Shown in pieces: positions 8,901-17,058 of a stretch of 64,000 nucleotides of DNA. The position numbers and the translations under genes were made by a program. Each line of letters begins with the position of its first letter. The stretch's first letter is position 1. The DNA lies in NCBI RefSeq assembly GCF_010915725.1, contig NZ_JAAIJR010000002.1, positions 62,001 to 126,000 on the forward strand. The letters run 5' to 3'. The stretch comes from Thiorhodococcus mannitoliphagus. Lineage in GTDB: Bacteria > Pseudomonadota > Gammaproteobacteria > Chromatiales > Chromatiaceae. The notes under the pieces are model-generated. The model did not search any database. It was not told the DNA's origin and was given only the letters and a program-made list of their open reading frames with translations.

Positions 8901-9060
8901 AGGGCGATTTCCGCCGAAGCTCATACCCGCTGACTTGTCTCGGGCCCCGCCTTTCGTGTCGCATCGGCGGTCAGAAAACGCGACGATGCTCCCGCCGGTG
9001 TTGCTTGAAAGCGAACCTCGCTCCGGTGCCATCTGGCATGAGATTTCTCCGCAATCGCCT
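8901..9060 (+). repeat. repeat family C, copy 2
   Basis: 160 bases in the same orientation as the copy at 7752-7910, which it matches at roughly three quarters of positions by eye. The ends AGGGCGATTTCCGCCGAAGC and (other strand) AGGCGATTGCGGAGAAATC are imperfect inverted repeats. The two copies flank the H-NS-like gene as direct repeats. Confidence 0.72.
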
Positions 9061-9294
9061 CAGCCTGCCGCTCGGGAAGGTTTCGATCCCGTCCGACGCC
9101 GATAAACTGAAGCGTAGATGTACGGATAGCGGGACGCCGCGCGATCTACTATTGTCCTCGCCGAAGATAAGTATTGGGCTTGTCTGTCTGGCTTGGCCTC
9201 TGTCTTTCAGAGAGCCAAGGGCGGCGAAAGCGTTCGGCATTGGCGTTTCGACCACTCTCTCCGTTTTTTCAATGCGCTCTCCTATGGGATTTGA

Positions 9295-9570
9295 ATGATG
9301 AACATTTACGTTGGCAACCTGTCCTATGGCGTAACTCAAGATGAGCTTCGCGAAGCCTTCGGTGCTTACGGCGAGATTTCGAGCGTCAATCTCATTACCG
9401 ATAAGTTCACTGGCAGTTCCAAGGGTTTTGGATTCGTCGAGATGCCGGACAACGCCGAGGCAGATGCCGCCATCAAGAGCTTGAACGAAACCCCGCTGAA
9501 GGGACGCAACATGCGCGTCAATCAAGCCAAGCCGCGTGGAGAGCAGGCAGCTTCCGGATCTCGCTGGTAG
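9295..9570 (+). CDS. RRM-domain RNA-binding protein
   Basis: A 91-residue single-RRM protein. RNP2 is IYVGNL near the N terminus and RNP1 is KGFGFVEM, followed by the usual NARK-less basic tail (MRVNQAKPR). These small proteins bind RNA non-specifically or semi-specifically and often act as cold-shock RNA chaperones. Two adjacent ATGs (9295 and 9298) are possible starts; the family usually begins MNIYVGNLS, favouring the second. A GC-rich hairpin follows the stop codon. Confidence 0.92.
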   Translation: MMNIYVGNLSYGVTQDELREAFGAYGEISSVNLITDKFTGSSKGFGFVEMPDNAEADAAIKSLNETPLKGRNMRVNQAKPRGEQAASGSRW

Positions 9571-9582
9571 CTCATCCGGCCG

Positions 9583-9608
9583 GCTCCGGGCTGCCTGCGG
9601 CCCGGAGC
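9583..9608 (+). terminator. GC-rich hairpin downstream of the RRM gene
   Basis: GCTCCGGGC (9583-9591) pairs perfectly with GCCCGGAGC (9600-9608) around an 8-base loop. No T-run follows, so it may be a weak terminator or a 3' stabilising structure. Confidence 0.45.
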
Positions 9609-9821
9609 GCTCCCGTCCCTCGTCTCGCCCTCCGCTTGCATCAACATTGACCGCCTGAGCTGCCTACGGGATAGTGGCGCTTTCAGTGCGGAGACAGCTG
9701 CCATCCTCCTGTCCGAGGGTGGCGCGGCTCGAGATGTTTAGCCGTATCGCGATCTCTCCGTCCAGCCTCAGTCAAGGTGGGACCTGCCATCTCGGGTGCC
9801 GCCCAGCGGGAATCGAGCGGA

Positions 9822-11663
9822 ATGTCCGAGCCAACCCCAGACGCTAGCGCCGTCACCTATCGCATTGCCCCATGTCGTCCACGTGCTCATCTCTTTTGTG
9901 TTGAGCTTGTGATCGCAGGGCCGCTGCAGGCGCCACTCGAGCTGAGCATGCCGGCCTGGATTCGCGGCAGCTACATGATTCGGGATTTCGCGCGCAACAT
10001 CGTCAGCATCGCCGCGACCGACGCGGAGGGGTGCCCTCTAGCGCTGCAAAAGCAGGACAAGCAGACTTGGCTGTGCCCGGGTGTGGGGGCAGTGCGTGTT
10101 CGCTATGAGGTCTTCGCTTGGGATCTTTCGGTGCGCGCAGCCCATCTGGATCTGACGCACGCTTACTTCAACGGACCGAGTCTACTCCTGCGAGCAAAGG
10201 GGCTGGGCCAGCAGCCATGTCGTGTCGAGCTGTTAGCGCCCGATGACGAGGCCTGCGCGGGCTGGCGAGTGGCGACCAGTCTGCGCGCGCTTGAGGTCGA
10301 TGGCTCCGGGTTTGGTCTCTATGAAGCGGATTCCTACGAAGACCTGATCGACCATCCCGTCGAAATAGGACACTTCGAGCGGCTTACTTTCGACGTCGGT
10401 GCGGTGCCGCACCAGATGGTCATCAATGGCGGGCGTCATGTCGACAAGCCCCGCCTGGAGCGGGATCTCGGCAGGATTTGTGCGGAGCATGCAGGGTTTT
10501 TCGGCGAGCTGCCGATCGATCGCTACCTTTTCTTGGTGACCGCGCTGGGTGAAGGATACGGCGGCTTGGAGCACGCCTTCTCGACCAGTCTCCTCTGCTC
10601 GCGGGATGATCTGCCGCAGCTCGGGACCGAATCCTCTGCTGCCTCCGCCGATTATCGCCGTTTTCTCGGTCTCTGCAGCCACGAATACTTCCATCTTTGG
10701 CACGTCAAGCGCATTCGACCCCAGGTCTTCGCGGAAGCCACCCTGGAGCAGGAGGCGCACACGCGTCTGCTGTGGGTCTTCGAGGGCATCACCTCCTATT
10801 ACGATGAGCTTGCCCTAGTCCGCAGTGGTTGTGTCGATCAAAAGGCCTATCTGGGCATGCTGGCGGAGACCATCACCCGCGTCATGCGCACACCCGGCCG
10901 CCGGCTGCAGACGCTCGCCGAGTCGAGCTTCGATGCCTGGACCAAGTTCTACAAGCAGGATGAAAACGCCCCGAACGCCATCGTGAGCTACTACGCGAAA
11001 GGGGCCTTGGCCGCCCTCGGACTCGATCTCGAGATCCGGCGTCAGACGCAGGGTCGTTCGTCGCTGGACGAGGTGATGCGTGCGCTTTGGCAGCGTCATG
11101 GCAAGACCGACCTCGGCCTGCCCGAGCGCGGCTTCGAAACCCTTGCAATGGAGGTCACAGGTCTGGACCTTCGAGGGTTTTTCGCGCAGGTGGTTGATTC
11201 AACCGAGGACTTCGACCTGGCCAGCTTACTGCGCAGCGTCGGTATCGAAATGCGCTTACGACCGCAGCTCGACGCGAAGGACCTTGGCGGCTGCGTCGAC
11301 CAGTTCGAGCCGATCCAGCCCAGTCCGACGCTGGCCCTGCGTCTGCGGTCCGGCGTCGCCGAGGCGATCGTACAGAACGTCTTGAGTGGCGGCGCGGGAG
11401 AGGATGCAGGCATCGCGCCCGGCGATGTCTTGATTGCTGTCGACGGGTTGCGGGTAACGCCGGCGAATCTCGATGCCTTGGTCGCGATCGGCGCCAAGGC
11501 GGCCGGCGAGATCCAAATCCACTTGTTCCGTCGCGACGCGCTGATGCAGGTGATGGCGCGCCCCCAACCCGCAGAGCGAGATACCTGCGAACTGCAGATC
11601 CTGGAGCCGGTCTCTGAGTCCGTTGCGCAGGCCCGCAGCGCCTGGCTGGCAAGTCGCGCCTGA
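9822..11663 (+). CDS. M61-family metallopeptidase with C-terminal PDZ domain
   Basis: 613 residues from the ATG at 9822 (an in-frame GTG at 9777 would add 15 residues). The zinc site is the HEXXH motif H287-E-Y-F-H291, with the family's LWHVKRIRP after it and a downstream EGITSYYDEL supplying the third ligand. The N-terminal beta domain contains MPAWIRGSYMIRDFARN, typical of glycyl-aminopeptidase-like M61 enzymes. A PDZ domain (about 500-570) includes GEDAGIAPGDVLIAVDG. No signal peptide is seen. Substrate and role are unknown in bacteria generally. birA follows after 7 bases. Confidence 0.92.
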   Translation: MSEPTPDASAVTYRIAPCRPRAHLFCVELVIAGPLQAPLELSMPAWIRGSYMIRDFARNIVSIAATDAEGCPLALQKQDKQTWLCPGVGAVRVRYEVFAWDLSVRAAHLDLTHAYFNGPSLLLRAKGLGQQPCRVELLAPDDEACAGWRVATSLRALEVDGSGFGLYEADSYEDLIDHPVEIGHFERLTFDVGAVPHQMVINGGRHVDKPRLERDLGRICAEHAGFFGELPIDRYLFLVTALGEGYGGLEHAFSTSLLCSRDDLPQLGTESSAASADYRRFLGLCSHEYFHLWHVKRIRPQVFAEATLEQEAHTRLLWVFEGITSYYDELALVRSGCVDQKAYLGMLAETITRVMRTPGRRLQTLAESSFDAWTKFYKQDENAPNAIVSYYAKGALAALGLDLEIRRQTQGRSSLDEVMRALWQRHGKTDLGLPERGFETLAMEVTGLDLRGFFAQVVDSTEDFDLASLLRSVGIEMRLRPQLDAKDLGGCVDQFEPIQPSPTLALRLRSGVAEAIVQNVLSGGAGEDAGIAPGDVLIAVDGLRVTPANLDALVAIGAKAAGEIQIHLFRRDALMQVMARPQPAERDTCELQILEPVSESVAQARSAWLASRA

Positions 11664-11670
11664 GGTTGCT

Positions 11671-12675
11671 ATGGAGCGAAACATCGCGCTCATTGAACTC
11701 TTGGCTGACGGTGCCTTTCATTCCGGGGAGGCCATCGCCGCTCATCTGGGGATCACGCGCGCGGCGGTGTGGAAGGCGCTCAGGAAGACCACCGACGAGC
11801 TGGGGCTTGCGCTCGAATCCGTCCGCGGCCGCGGCTACCGTCTGCTGACGCCACTCGAGCTGCTGGATGCGGAGCGACTCTTGGGCGCTATGAGCGATCA
11901 CGGACGCCATCTGGTAAGCCGTCTGGAGCTGCACCGCCAGATCGACTCGACCAACGCCTTTCTGATGCGCGCCGCGGCGGCTGGCGCTCCCGCTGGCGCG
12001 GTCTGCATCGCCGAGCAGCAGACCGCTGGCCGTGGGCGTCGGGGCCGCTCCTGGCAGTCGCCCTTCGGCGTCAATCTCTATTTGTCGGTGCTCTGGCGCT
12101 ATCCGACCGGACCTGGTGTTCTGGGTGGGATGAGCCTGGCGGCCGGCGCGACCCTTGCTGAGGTGCTAGCGGCTCATGGCGTGCAAGACATCGCCCTGAA
12201 ATGGCCCAACGACATCCTTTGGCATCGGCGCAAGCTGGCGGGCCTGCTCCTGGAGGTGGCCGGCGAGTCTCAGGGGCCAAGTCATCTTGTTGTTGGCTTG
12301 GGTCTCAACCTGAGCATGCGGCAAAGCCAGGCGCCCGACATCGATCAACCTTGGGTCTCGCTGAACGAGATTCTGGATGGGGCTCCGCTGGGCCGAAATC
12401 GGCTCGCCGGTGCCCTTGTCGAGGCCCTCGTCCATGCGCTTGAGCGGTATGGTCGTGAGGGGCTCTCACCTTTTCTCGATCCCTGGCGTGCTTTCGACCC
12501 CCTGGCGGGCGAGCCCGTGCGTGTCATCTTTGGCGATCAAGTGATCGAAGGGCGTCATGCCGGCATCTCGGACGAGGGTGCCCTGCAGCTTGAAACCTCG
12601 ACTGGCCTACGGCGCTTCCAGGCCGGCGAGGTCAGTCTGAGACCCATTGAGCGCCCAGAGACTCCTGCCCTATGA
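11671..12675 (+). CDS. birA: bifunctional biotin-[acetyl-CoA-carboxylase] ligase / biotin operon repressor
   Basis: 334 residues. The N-terminal winged helix (about 1-65; GEAIAAHLGITRAAVWKAL) means this is the repressor-type enzyme, not the ligase-only form. The catalytic domain shows the biotinyl-AMP loop GRGRRGR in QTAGRGRRGRSWQSP, the lysine motif KWPNDILW and GLGLNL, followed by a short C-terminal SH3-like cap. It attaches biotin to the acetyl-CoA carboxylase carrier protein. The start overlaps no gene; the stop overlaps the coaX start (ATGA), the birA-coaX pairing being common in gammaproteobacteria. Confidence 0.96.
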   Translation: MERNIALIELLADGAFHSGEAIAAHLGITRAAVWKALRKTTDELGLALESVRGRGYRLLTPLELLDAERLLGAMSDHGRHLVSRLELHRQIDSTNAFLMRAAAAGAPAGAVCIAEQQTAGRGRRGRSWQSPFGVNLYLSVLWRYPTGPGVLGGMSLAAGATLAEVLAAHGVQDIALKWPNDILWHRRKLAGLLLEVAGESQGPSHLVVGLGLNLSMRQSQAPDIDQPWVSLNEILDGAPLGRNRLAGALVEALVHALERYGREGLSPFLDPWRAFDPLAGEPVRVIFGDQVIEGRHAGISDEGALQLETSTGLRRFQAGEVSLRPIERPETPAL

Positions 12676-13412
12676 ATCTCCTGATCGACATCGGTAACTC
12701 GAATTTGCGCTGGACTTGCCATGGCCAGGACTGCGCCTGGGACATGGCGGTTGTCCGTCACAGCGGCGGGGTCCCGCTCGACCTCCTGGCGCAGTGGGAG
12801 CAGTTGGAGCCGCCGGAGCGCTTGGTCGTCAGTAATGTGGGCGGCCAAGAGGTCGCCGACGCGCTCGAGCGTGTTACCCGGGCGCTGTGGCGGCGCGCCC
12901 CGGAGTATCTGCGCACAGAGGCAGTCTTTGGCGGCGTCCGTATTGCTTACGAGGAGCCCTTGCGTCTGGGGGTCGACCGTTGGCTGGCGTTGATTGCTGC
13001 GCACGAGCTGTGTCAGCAGGCCTGCCTAATCGTCGATGCGGGGACCGCAGCGACCTTCGATCTGCTGCTCGCTGACGGCCGTCATCTCGGCGGCTTGATC
13101 CTCCCGGGGGTTGAGATGATGCGCAAGAGTCTGCTCATGGGCACGCGGATACCTCGCATCGAGGCGGACCCGGCGGGCGAGCCTTGGGCGACGGATACGG
13201 CGCCGGCTGTGGCCGCGGGGAGTCTCCAAGGACTGGCCTCGCTGGCGACTCGGCTCTTTGATCGGCTGGCTGCCGAGGCCGGGCAGTCCCCGAGGCTGAT
13301 CTTGACCGGGGGCGATGCCGAGCGCATCCAACCAGCCCTGGATCGGCCGGCACAGCTGGTTCAGGACCTCGTGCTGCGGGGCATGCGGTGTGTCGTTGAC
13401 GCAGGCGCCTGA
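12672..13412 (+). CDS. coaX: type III pantothenate kinase CoaX
   Basis: The 246-residue ATP-dependent kinase carries out the first step of coenzyme A synthesis. It has the ASKHA-fold motifs MNLLIDIGNSNLRW (phosphate 1), LGVDRWLALIAAH, LIVDAGTAATFDLL and LGGLILPGVEMM, and a late LILTGGDAE. It is translationally coupled to birA by a 4-base overlap. It is the last chromosomal gene before the island boundary at 13434. Confidence 0.95.
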   Translation: MNLLIDIGNSNLRWTCHGQDCAWDMAVVRHSGGVPLDLLAQWEQLEPPERLVVSNVGGQEVADALERVTRALWRRAPEYLRTEAVFGGVRIAYEEPLRLGVDRWLALIAAHELCQQACLIVDAGTAATFDLLLADGRHLGGLILPGVEMMRKSLLMGTRIPRIEADPAGEPWATDTAPAVAAGSLQGLASLATRLFDRLAAEAGQSPRLILTGGDAERIQPALDRPAQLVQDLVLRGMRCVVDAGA

Positions 13413-13433
13413 CCGGCTGGCTCGGCGGCATGT

Positions 13434-13460
13434 GCTGGATGGGTGTTTGGTGTCTCGACA
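13434..13460 (+). other. putative distal attachment site (direct repeat of the tRNA-Arg 3' end)
   Basis: GCTGGATGGGT-G-TTTGGTG-T-CTCGACA matches 19558-19585 at 25 positions, with one substitution (G for A) and one T for CC difference. The second copy includes the last 13 bases of the tRNA-Arg gene and 14 bases beyond it. The copy here lies 21 bases after the coaX stop. Confidence 0.65.
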
Positions 13461-13599
13461 TCTACCGAAAAAGCATCCCATCTGATTGACTGAGAAGCGA
13501 AATCGTCCGGACGGTCCTTGCTGTTACCCCTCACGCATCACTGCATCCCTGCAGCTTCGGTCATCGGTGGAAAGTCATCACTGACAGGTGGTTAGCGTC

Positions 13600-13962
13600 T
13601 CACGCTACCTGGTTGGATGCTTCATCGCAGATCAGTTCCAGGGTATCGAGCGGCTTGATCGCGTTGCCGGAGAGCAGGACATCGTTGAGGATGGCGCTTG
13701 CCAGCCCCGGCTCGCTCAGGCGCTGGAGAAAGTAGGGATTGGTGCCGACCAAGCGGCAAAGCGCGTCGAACCCGTACTCGTTGAAGCCGAGCCCATGGGC
13801 GCCGTCACCGAGGGTGGCGTCATCCTGGAAGCGGGCACCCCGTTCGAGAAAACTGCGGAGCGGCAGGCGGTAGATGTGTTTCTGCTCCTCCCCGGCGAAG
13901 TCGATCACCGCATCGAGGTTCTCGAAGCGCTCCTGGTGTGCGTCCTGAACGATAAATGCCAT
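13600..13962 (-). pseudogene. possible truncated DUF932-like gene
   Basis: A 120-residue reading frame with a good AGGAG site 6 bases before its ATG. It has segments LGFNEYGFDALCRLVG and LELICDEASNQV that recall the N-terminal part of DUF932-like plasmid and phage proteins, which are much longer and continue after a DEA/S-N-x-V motif. Here the frame stops exactly at that point, suggesting a broken gene. I am not certain of the family. It is the gene nearest the distal island boundary. Confidence 0.4.
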
Positions 13963-14020
13963 GCGATTCTCCTTGCTGACAAGCGTTCGGTCGGTGAGAG
14001 CCGTCTTTAGCGGCGGTCAA

Positions 14021-14122
14021 TCAAAGCTCGCCTCTGAAGGCGCGGTCGAGGATGGAGGGGATCAGTGCGTCGAGTTCCGGCTGAGTATCGGCGTAAGTCT
14101 GACTGATGCTGGCGAGCCAGTT
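14021..14122 (-). pseudogene. hsdS: hsdS specificity-subunit 3' remnant
   Basis: In the frame offset from hsdM, 33 codons read NWLASISQTYADTQPELD and continue to PSILDRAFRGEL before a TGA at 14021. The ending DALxPSILDRAFRGEL is the characteristic C terminus of type I specificity subunits. No target-recognition domain exists upstream, because hsdM sequence runs directly into it. A deletion of almost all of hsdS is the simplest explanation. Confidence 0.7.
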
Positions 14123-15705
14123 GCTCGTTTGTTTGATCTTTTGTTGCCATTATGATCTCCATCACCCGCCGCTCCTTCTCCAGAATTTCCAAAATCAATG
14201 CCTCCGGCGACCGATGCTCCAACGCCTCCAGGCTATGCGGATTCTTGATGTCGAGATTGAACAGGGGCCAGTAGAGGCCATCGCCGATGCCCTGCTCCTC
14301 CTTCTGTCGGGCGCGTAGCACGGATAGCCGGCTTTTCAACTCGCGGATCTCGCGCGCGGCCTGATCCTGTTCCGCGCGCGAGTGCTCCGGCCGCTCCTTC
14401 CAGATGGCGAGCCGCTTCTCCAGATCCCGCAGCGTCCGTTCGGTCTCCAGCACCTCCTGCCGTGCCCGCTCGGCGGCGTCCCAATGGGGCTGGGCCTGCT
14501 CGCGGGCGGCGGCCAGCTTCTCGCCGAACGGGAGCCTCCACGCCTGGGCGTCCTCTTCACGCTGCCTCCACCAGGCCAGGCAGGGCTCGAACTCGGCTTA
14601 GTCCATGGGCTTGGTCTTGCTGTACTTCTTACGGCCCTCGGGCGGTGGGATCTGGTAGAACCAGATGTCCTGGGTCGGTCCCGAGCGGTCGAAGAAGAGC
14701 AGATTGGCGGGGATGTCGGTATAGGGCGAGAAGACGTCCTCGGGCAGGCGCACGATGGTATGCAGGTTGAAGCCCTTGACCAGGGCCTCCTTGATCCGCG
14801 CCGCGATGCCATCGGCGAAGAGGGTGCCGTTGGGGACGACCACGGCGGCGCGACCGCCGTTCTCGGCTCCCTGACCTGGCCGTTTCAGCTTGCGCATGAT
14901 GAGCTGGAGGAAGAGCAGCGCGGTTTCGGCGGCTTGCATGTCCTGCGGGAAGCCGCCGAGGATGCCCCGCTCTTCCTCGCCGCCGAAGGGCGGATTGGTG
15001 AGGATGACATCCACCCGGTCGCGGTCGCCGATCTTGTTCAGCTCCACGTCCAGGCTGTTGCGGGGGTCGATCCGGGGGTATTCGAGCCCGTGCAGCAGCA
15101 GGTTCATCTGGACCAGCAGATAGGGCAAGGGCTTGGCCTCGCCGCCCTGGAGCGTGCTGTTCTGTAGGGTGGCGCGGTCTTCGACCCTGTGGCATTGCGC
15201 CTCCAGATGACGCATCGCCTCGGCCAGAAAGCCACCGGTCCCACAGGCCGGGTCGAGGATGGTCTCGCCCAGGCGTGGATTGGTCGCCTCCACCATGAAA
15301 CGCACCACCGGGCGCGGGGTGTAGAACTCGCCCGAGTCGCCCGCCGCGTCGCGCATCTCGCGCAGCATGGTCTCGTAGAGGCGGCTCAGGGTGTGCATCT
15401 CGTCGGAGGCGTTGAAGTGGATGCCGTTGACCTTGTTGATGACATCGCACAGCAGATAGTCGTTCTGCATGCGGTTTTGCAGGCCCTTGAAGACGGTGGC
15501 GATCACGTCGCGGCGGTCGCCGCCATTCATCCCCTGAAGGTTGCGCAGATAGGTGAAGAGGCCGGGGCCTTCGCGGCCGTCGGGCAGGACGGCGCGCTCC
15601 TGGTTGATGAAGGCGATCAGCTCATCGCCGGTGATACCGCCTTCATCCGCTGCCCAGTCGCGCCAGCGGTAGGGCGGGACGATGGCCGGCTGAAAGGGTT
15701 TGCCG

Positions 15706-15811
15706 CTTAGAAAGTGTCCATCAACAACTTCCCCCCTTTCGCAAAGGGGGGCTAGGGGGGATTTCGGACGGGATCACTCACATCGGGAAACAATTGATGA
15801 GCGCTTTCTTA
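15706..15811 (-). mobile_element. MITE-like repeat family A, copy 2 (inserted in hsdM)
   Basis: Read on the minus strand, the element runs from TAAG-AAAGCGCTCATCAA to TTGATGGACACTTTC-TAAG, with about 17-base inverted ends and the central hairpin CCCCTTTCGCAAAGGGG. It adds 102 bases to hsdM including one copy of the flanking TAAG (or TA) duplication. TA-flanked duplications are typical of the IS630/Tc1 superfamily, but the parental transposase is not in this window, so that assignment is inference. Confidence 0.82.
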
Positions 15812-16024
15812 GGAGGGCGTCGGTCTCGCGCCGCTGCTCCAGGTCGTCGAGGAACTTGAGGAACATGACCCAGGTGAGGATTGGCAGGCGGTCCAACTCG
15901 CCCGAGAGCCCCTTGTCCTTGCGCATGATCTGACGGGCGGATTTGACGATTCCGCCCAGTTGTTGGGCGGTGGTCATGGGTTGGTCGGCGGTCTTCTTCT
16001 TGGGCATCGGTGTTCGTCTGGCTC

Positions 16025-16250
16025 AGAAGCTGTCTGGAAACTCCTAGGGAGGCTTCGCCTCAGACCGACGAGTCATGTCATCGGGATCGCTATCGGGGTC
16101 GGAATCGCTATCGTCGGTTCGATCCCGATCCCGATCCCGATCCCGATGGCCTTGGATGGTCGGACGCTGCATCTAAATTTGACTCATCTGCGAGCATTTT
16201 TCGCCCTCAAGGATCCTAGGGATCTCTACGATGATTTCCAGACAGCCTCT
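16025..16250. mobile_element. MITE-like repeat family D, copy 1, carrying a family B copy
   Basis: Terminal inverted repeats of 16 bases: AGAAGCTGTCTGGAAA at 16025-16040 and, on the other strand, AGAGGCTGTCTGGAAA at 16235-16250 (one mismatch). Nearly the whole interior is the family B element at 16044-16219, so one element was probably inserted in the other. It abuts the higA stop codon and ends 17 bases upstream of the hsdM start, separating the two genes. Confidence 0.75.
16044..16219 (+). repeat. repeat family B, copy 2
   Basis: 176 bases from CTAG to CTAG, with four CCCGAT units at 16124-16147. The flanking blocks match the copy at 7001-7197 nearly base for base (for example GAGGCTTCGCCTCAGACCGA and GGCCTTGGATGGTCGGACGC). 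Confidence 0.8.
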
Positions 16251-16675
16251 CAGGCGTGAGTTGCAATGGGACCGGAGTGGCGCCTATCGCTGTCGTTGGT
16301 GGCGCGCTGTGCGGACTCACGAATGAGGACATCGGCGGAGATGCCAAGACCCGCGCTGAGCCGGCGGATCATGTTGAGACTGAGTGGCCGTTTGCGGTTG
16401 AGGATTTCGGATACCTTGGACTTGGAGCCGATGTAGGGCACGAGATCCTGATGTTGGAGCCCCATCTGGTCCATGCGGAAGCGAATCGCCTCGATGGGAT
16501 CGGGTGGCGCGATGGGGAAATGCTCCTGCTCGTAGTGCTCGATGAGTAGAGCGAGCAGATCGATCTCATCGGCGTCAGGGGTCTCGGGCGCGGGGTCCAG
16601 ATCCATCAGATAGGTCAGTCGCTCCAGGGCCTGGCGGTGCGCCTGGTCGGTCTTGATGATTCTTGGCTGGTTCAT
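16250..16675 (-). CDS. higA: HigA-type antitoxin (Xre-family HTH)
   Basis: 141 residues from the ATG at 16675, which follows the toxin stop after 13 bases; an upstream in-frame start would run into the toxin gene. The C-terminal half is a HigA-like helix-turn-helix: IEAIRFRMDQMGLQHQDL, then VPYIGSKSKVSEILNRKRPL and SLNMIRRLSAGLGISADVL. The N-terminal acidic segment (about 1-70) would wrap the toxin. The toxin-first order is typical for higBA. It would neutralise HigB and repress its own promoter. The stop codon coincides with the edge of a family D element, so the natural C terminus may have been altered slightly. Confidence 0.88.
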   Translation of the reverse strand: MNQPRIIKTDQAHRQALERLTYLMDLDPAPETPDADEIDLLALLIEHYEQEHFPIAPPDPIEAIRFRMDQMGLQHQDLVPYIGSKSKVSEILNRKRPLSLNMIRRLSAGLGISADVLIRESAQRATNDSDRRHSGPIATHA

Positions 16676-16688
16676 CGTCTGTCCCCGC

Positions 16689-16973
16689 TCAGAAGCGTTG
16701 CTTGTCGTACTCGGCATGGGTTCCGACCCACTCGATCACCACCAAGCCTTGCTGGTAGCGCACCTTGACGACGAGGCGATAGTGGTTGCCCTTGATGTTG
16801 AAGATGACTCGGTTGTTGGGCAGGAAGTCCGCGCTGCGGTGCCGGTTCCTGATGTCTTGCGGTGTGGACCAGGTGCTGCGGGAGACCTCGTCGAACCATG
16901 CCTCCAATGCCGCCTTGGCGTTGGTGCGCTGCTCCCAGAATGAGACGAGCTTGTCTCGGCCTAGGACTTTCAT
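16689..16973 (-). CDS. higB: HigB-type mRNA interferase toxin
   Basis: 94 residues, RelE-superfamily HigB: MKVLGRDKLVSFWEQ at the start, then RNHRSADFLPNNRVIFNIKG-type core (here IRNRHRSADFLPNNRVIFNI) and YRLVVKVRYQQGLVVIEWVGTHAEYDK at the end, which contains the usual catalytic-face residues. It would cleave ribosome-bound mRNA when free of HigA. The reading frame is intact although the surrounding restriction genes are decayed, consistent with continued selection for the addiction pair. Confidence 0.88.
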   Translation of the reverse strand: MKVLGRDKLVSFWEQRTNAKAALEAWFDEVSRSTWSTPQDIRNRHRSADFLPNNRVIFNIKGNHYRLVVKVRYQQGLVVIEWVGTHAEYDKQRF

Positions 16974-17058
16974 TGTAGGCCAATAGTTCCCAAAATGGGA
17001 ACAAAGAGATTGATCCCGTCATGGACTTCATCGGGGCTATGGCAGGTCGGCGGCATGC

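Larger units (their letters stand above)
8436..9294. other. gene-free interval between the H-NS-like and RRM genes
   Basis: Apart from the terminator at 8560-8598 and the family C repeat at 8901-9060, nothing gene-like is seen. The 230 bases after the repeat are probably the promoter and long 5' leader of the RRM gene, as is common for cold-inducible RNA-binding proteins. Confidence 0.55.
14007..16007 (-). pseudogene. hsdM: type I restriction-modification DNA methyltransferase subunit, disrupted
   Basis: All pieces lie in one frame from the ATG at 16007. Residues 1-66 (LPILTWVMFLKFLDDLEQ) are followed by a family A element whose frame ends in TGA. After it the protein resumes with GKPFQPAIVPPYRWRDWA, then the N6-adenine methylase motifs DPACGTGGFL and NPPFG. 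A TAA codon at 14598-14600 breaks the frame after KKYSKTKPMD; beyond it AEFEPCLAWW, LYWPLFNLDIKNPHS and ILEKERRVMEI are still recognisable. Removing the 102-base insertion restores an uninterrupted frame through the junction. There are thus two independent lesions, and the product cannot be a full methyltransferase. Confidence 0.9.

Noticed and set aside
14598-14600. TAA in hsdM (and TAG in hsdR at 18457) considered as recoded or read-through codons
   Set aside because: There is no selenocysteine or pyrrolysine context, the codons differ, and hsdM is also interrupted by an insertion; pseudogene decay is simpler.
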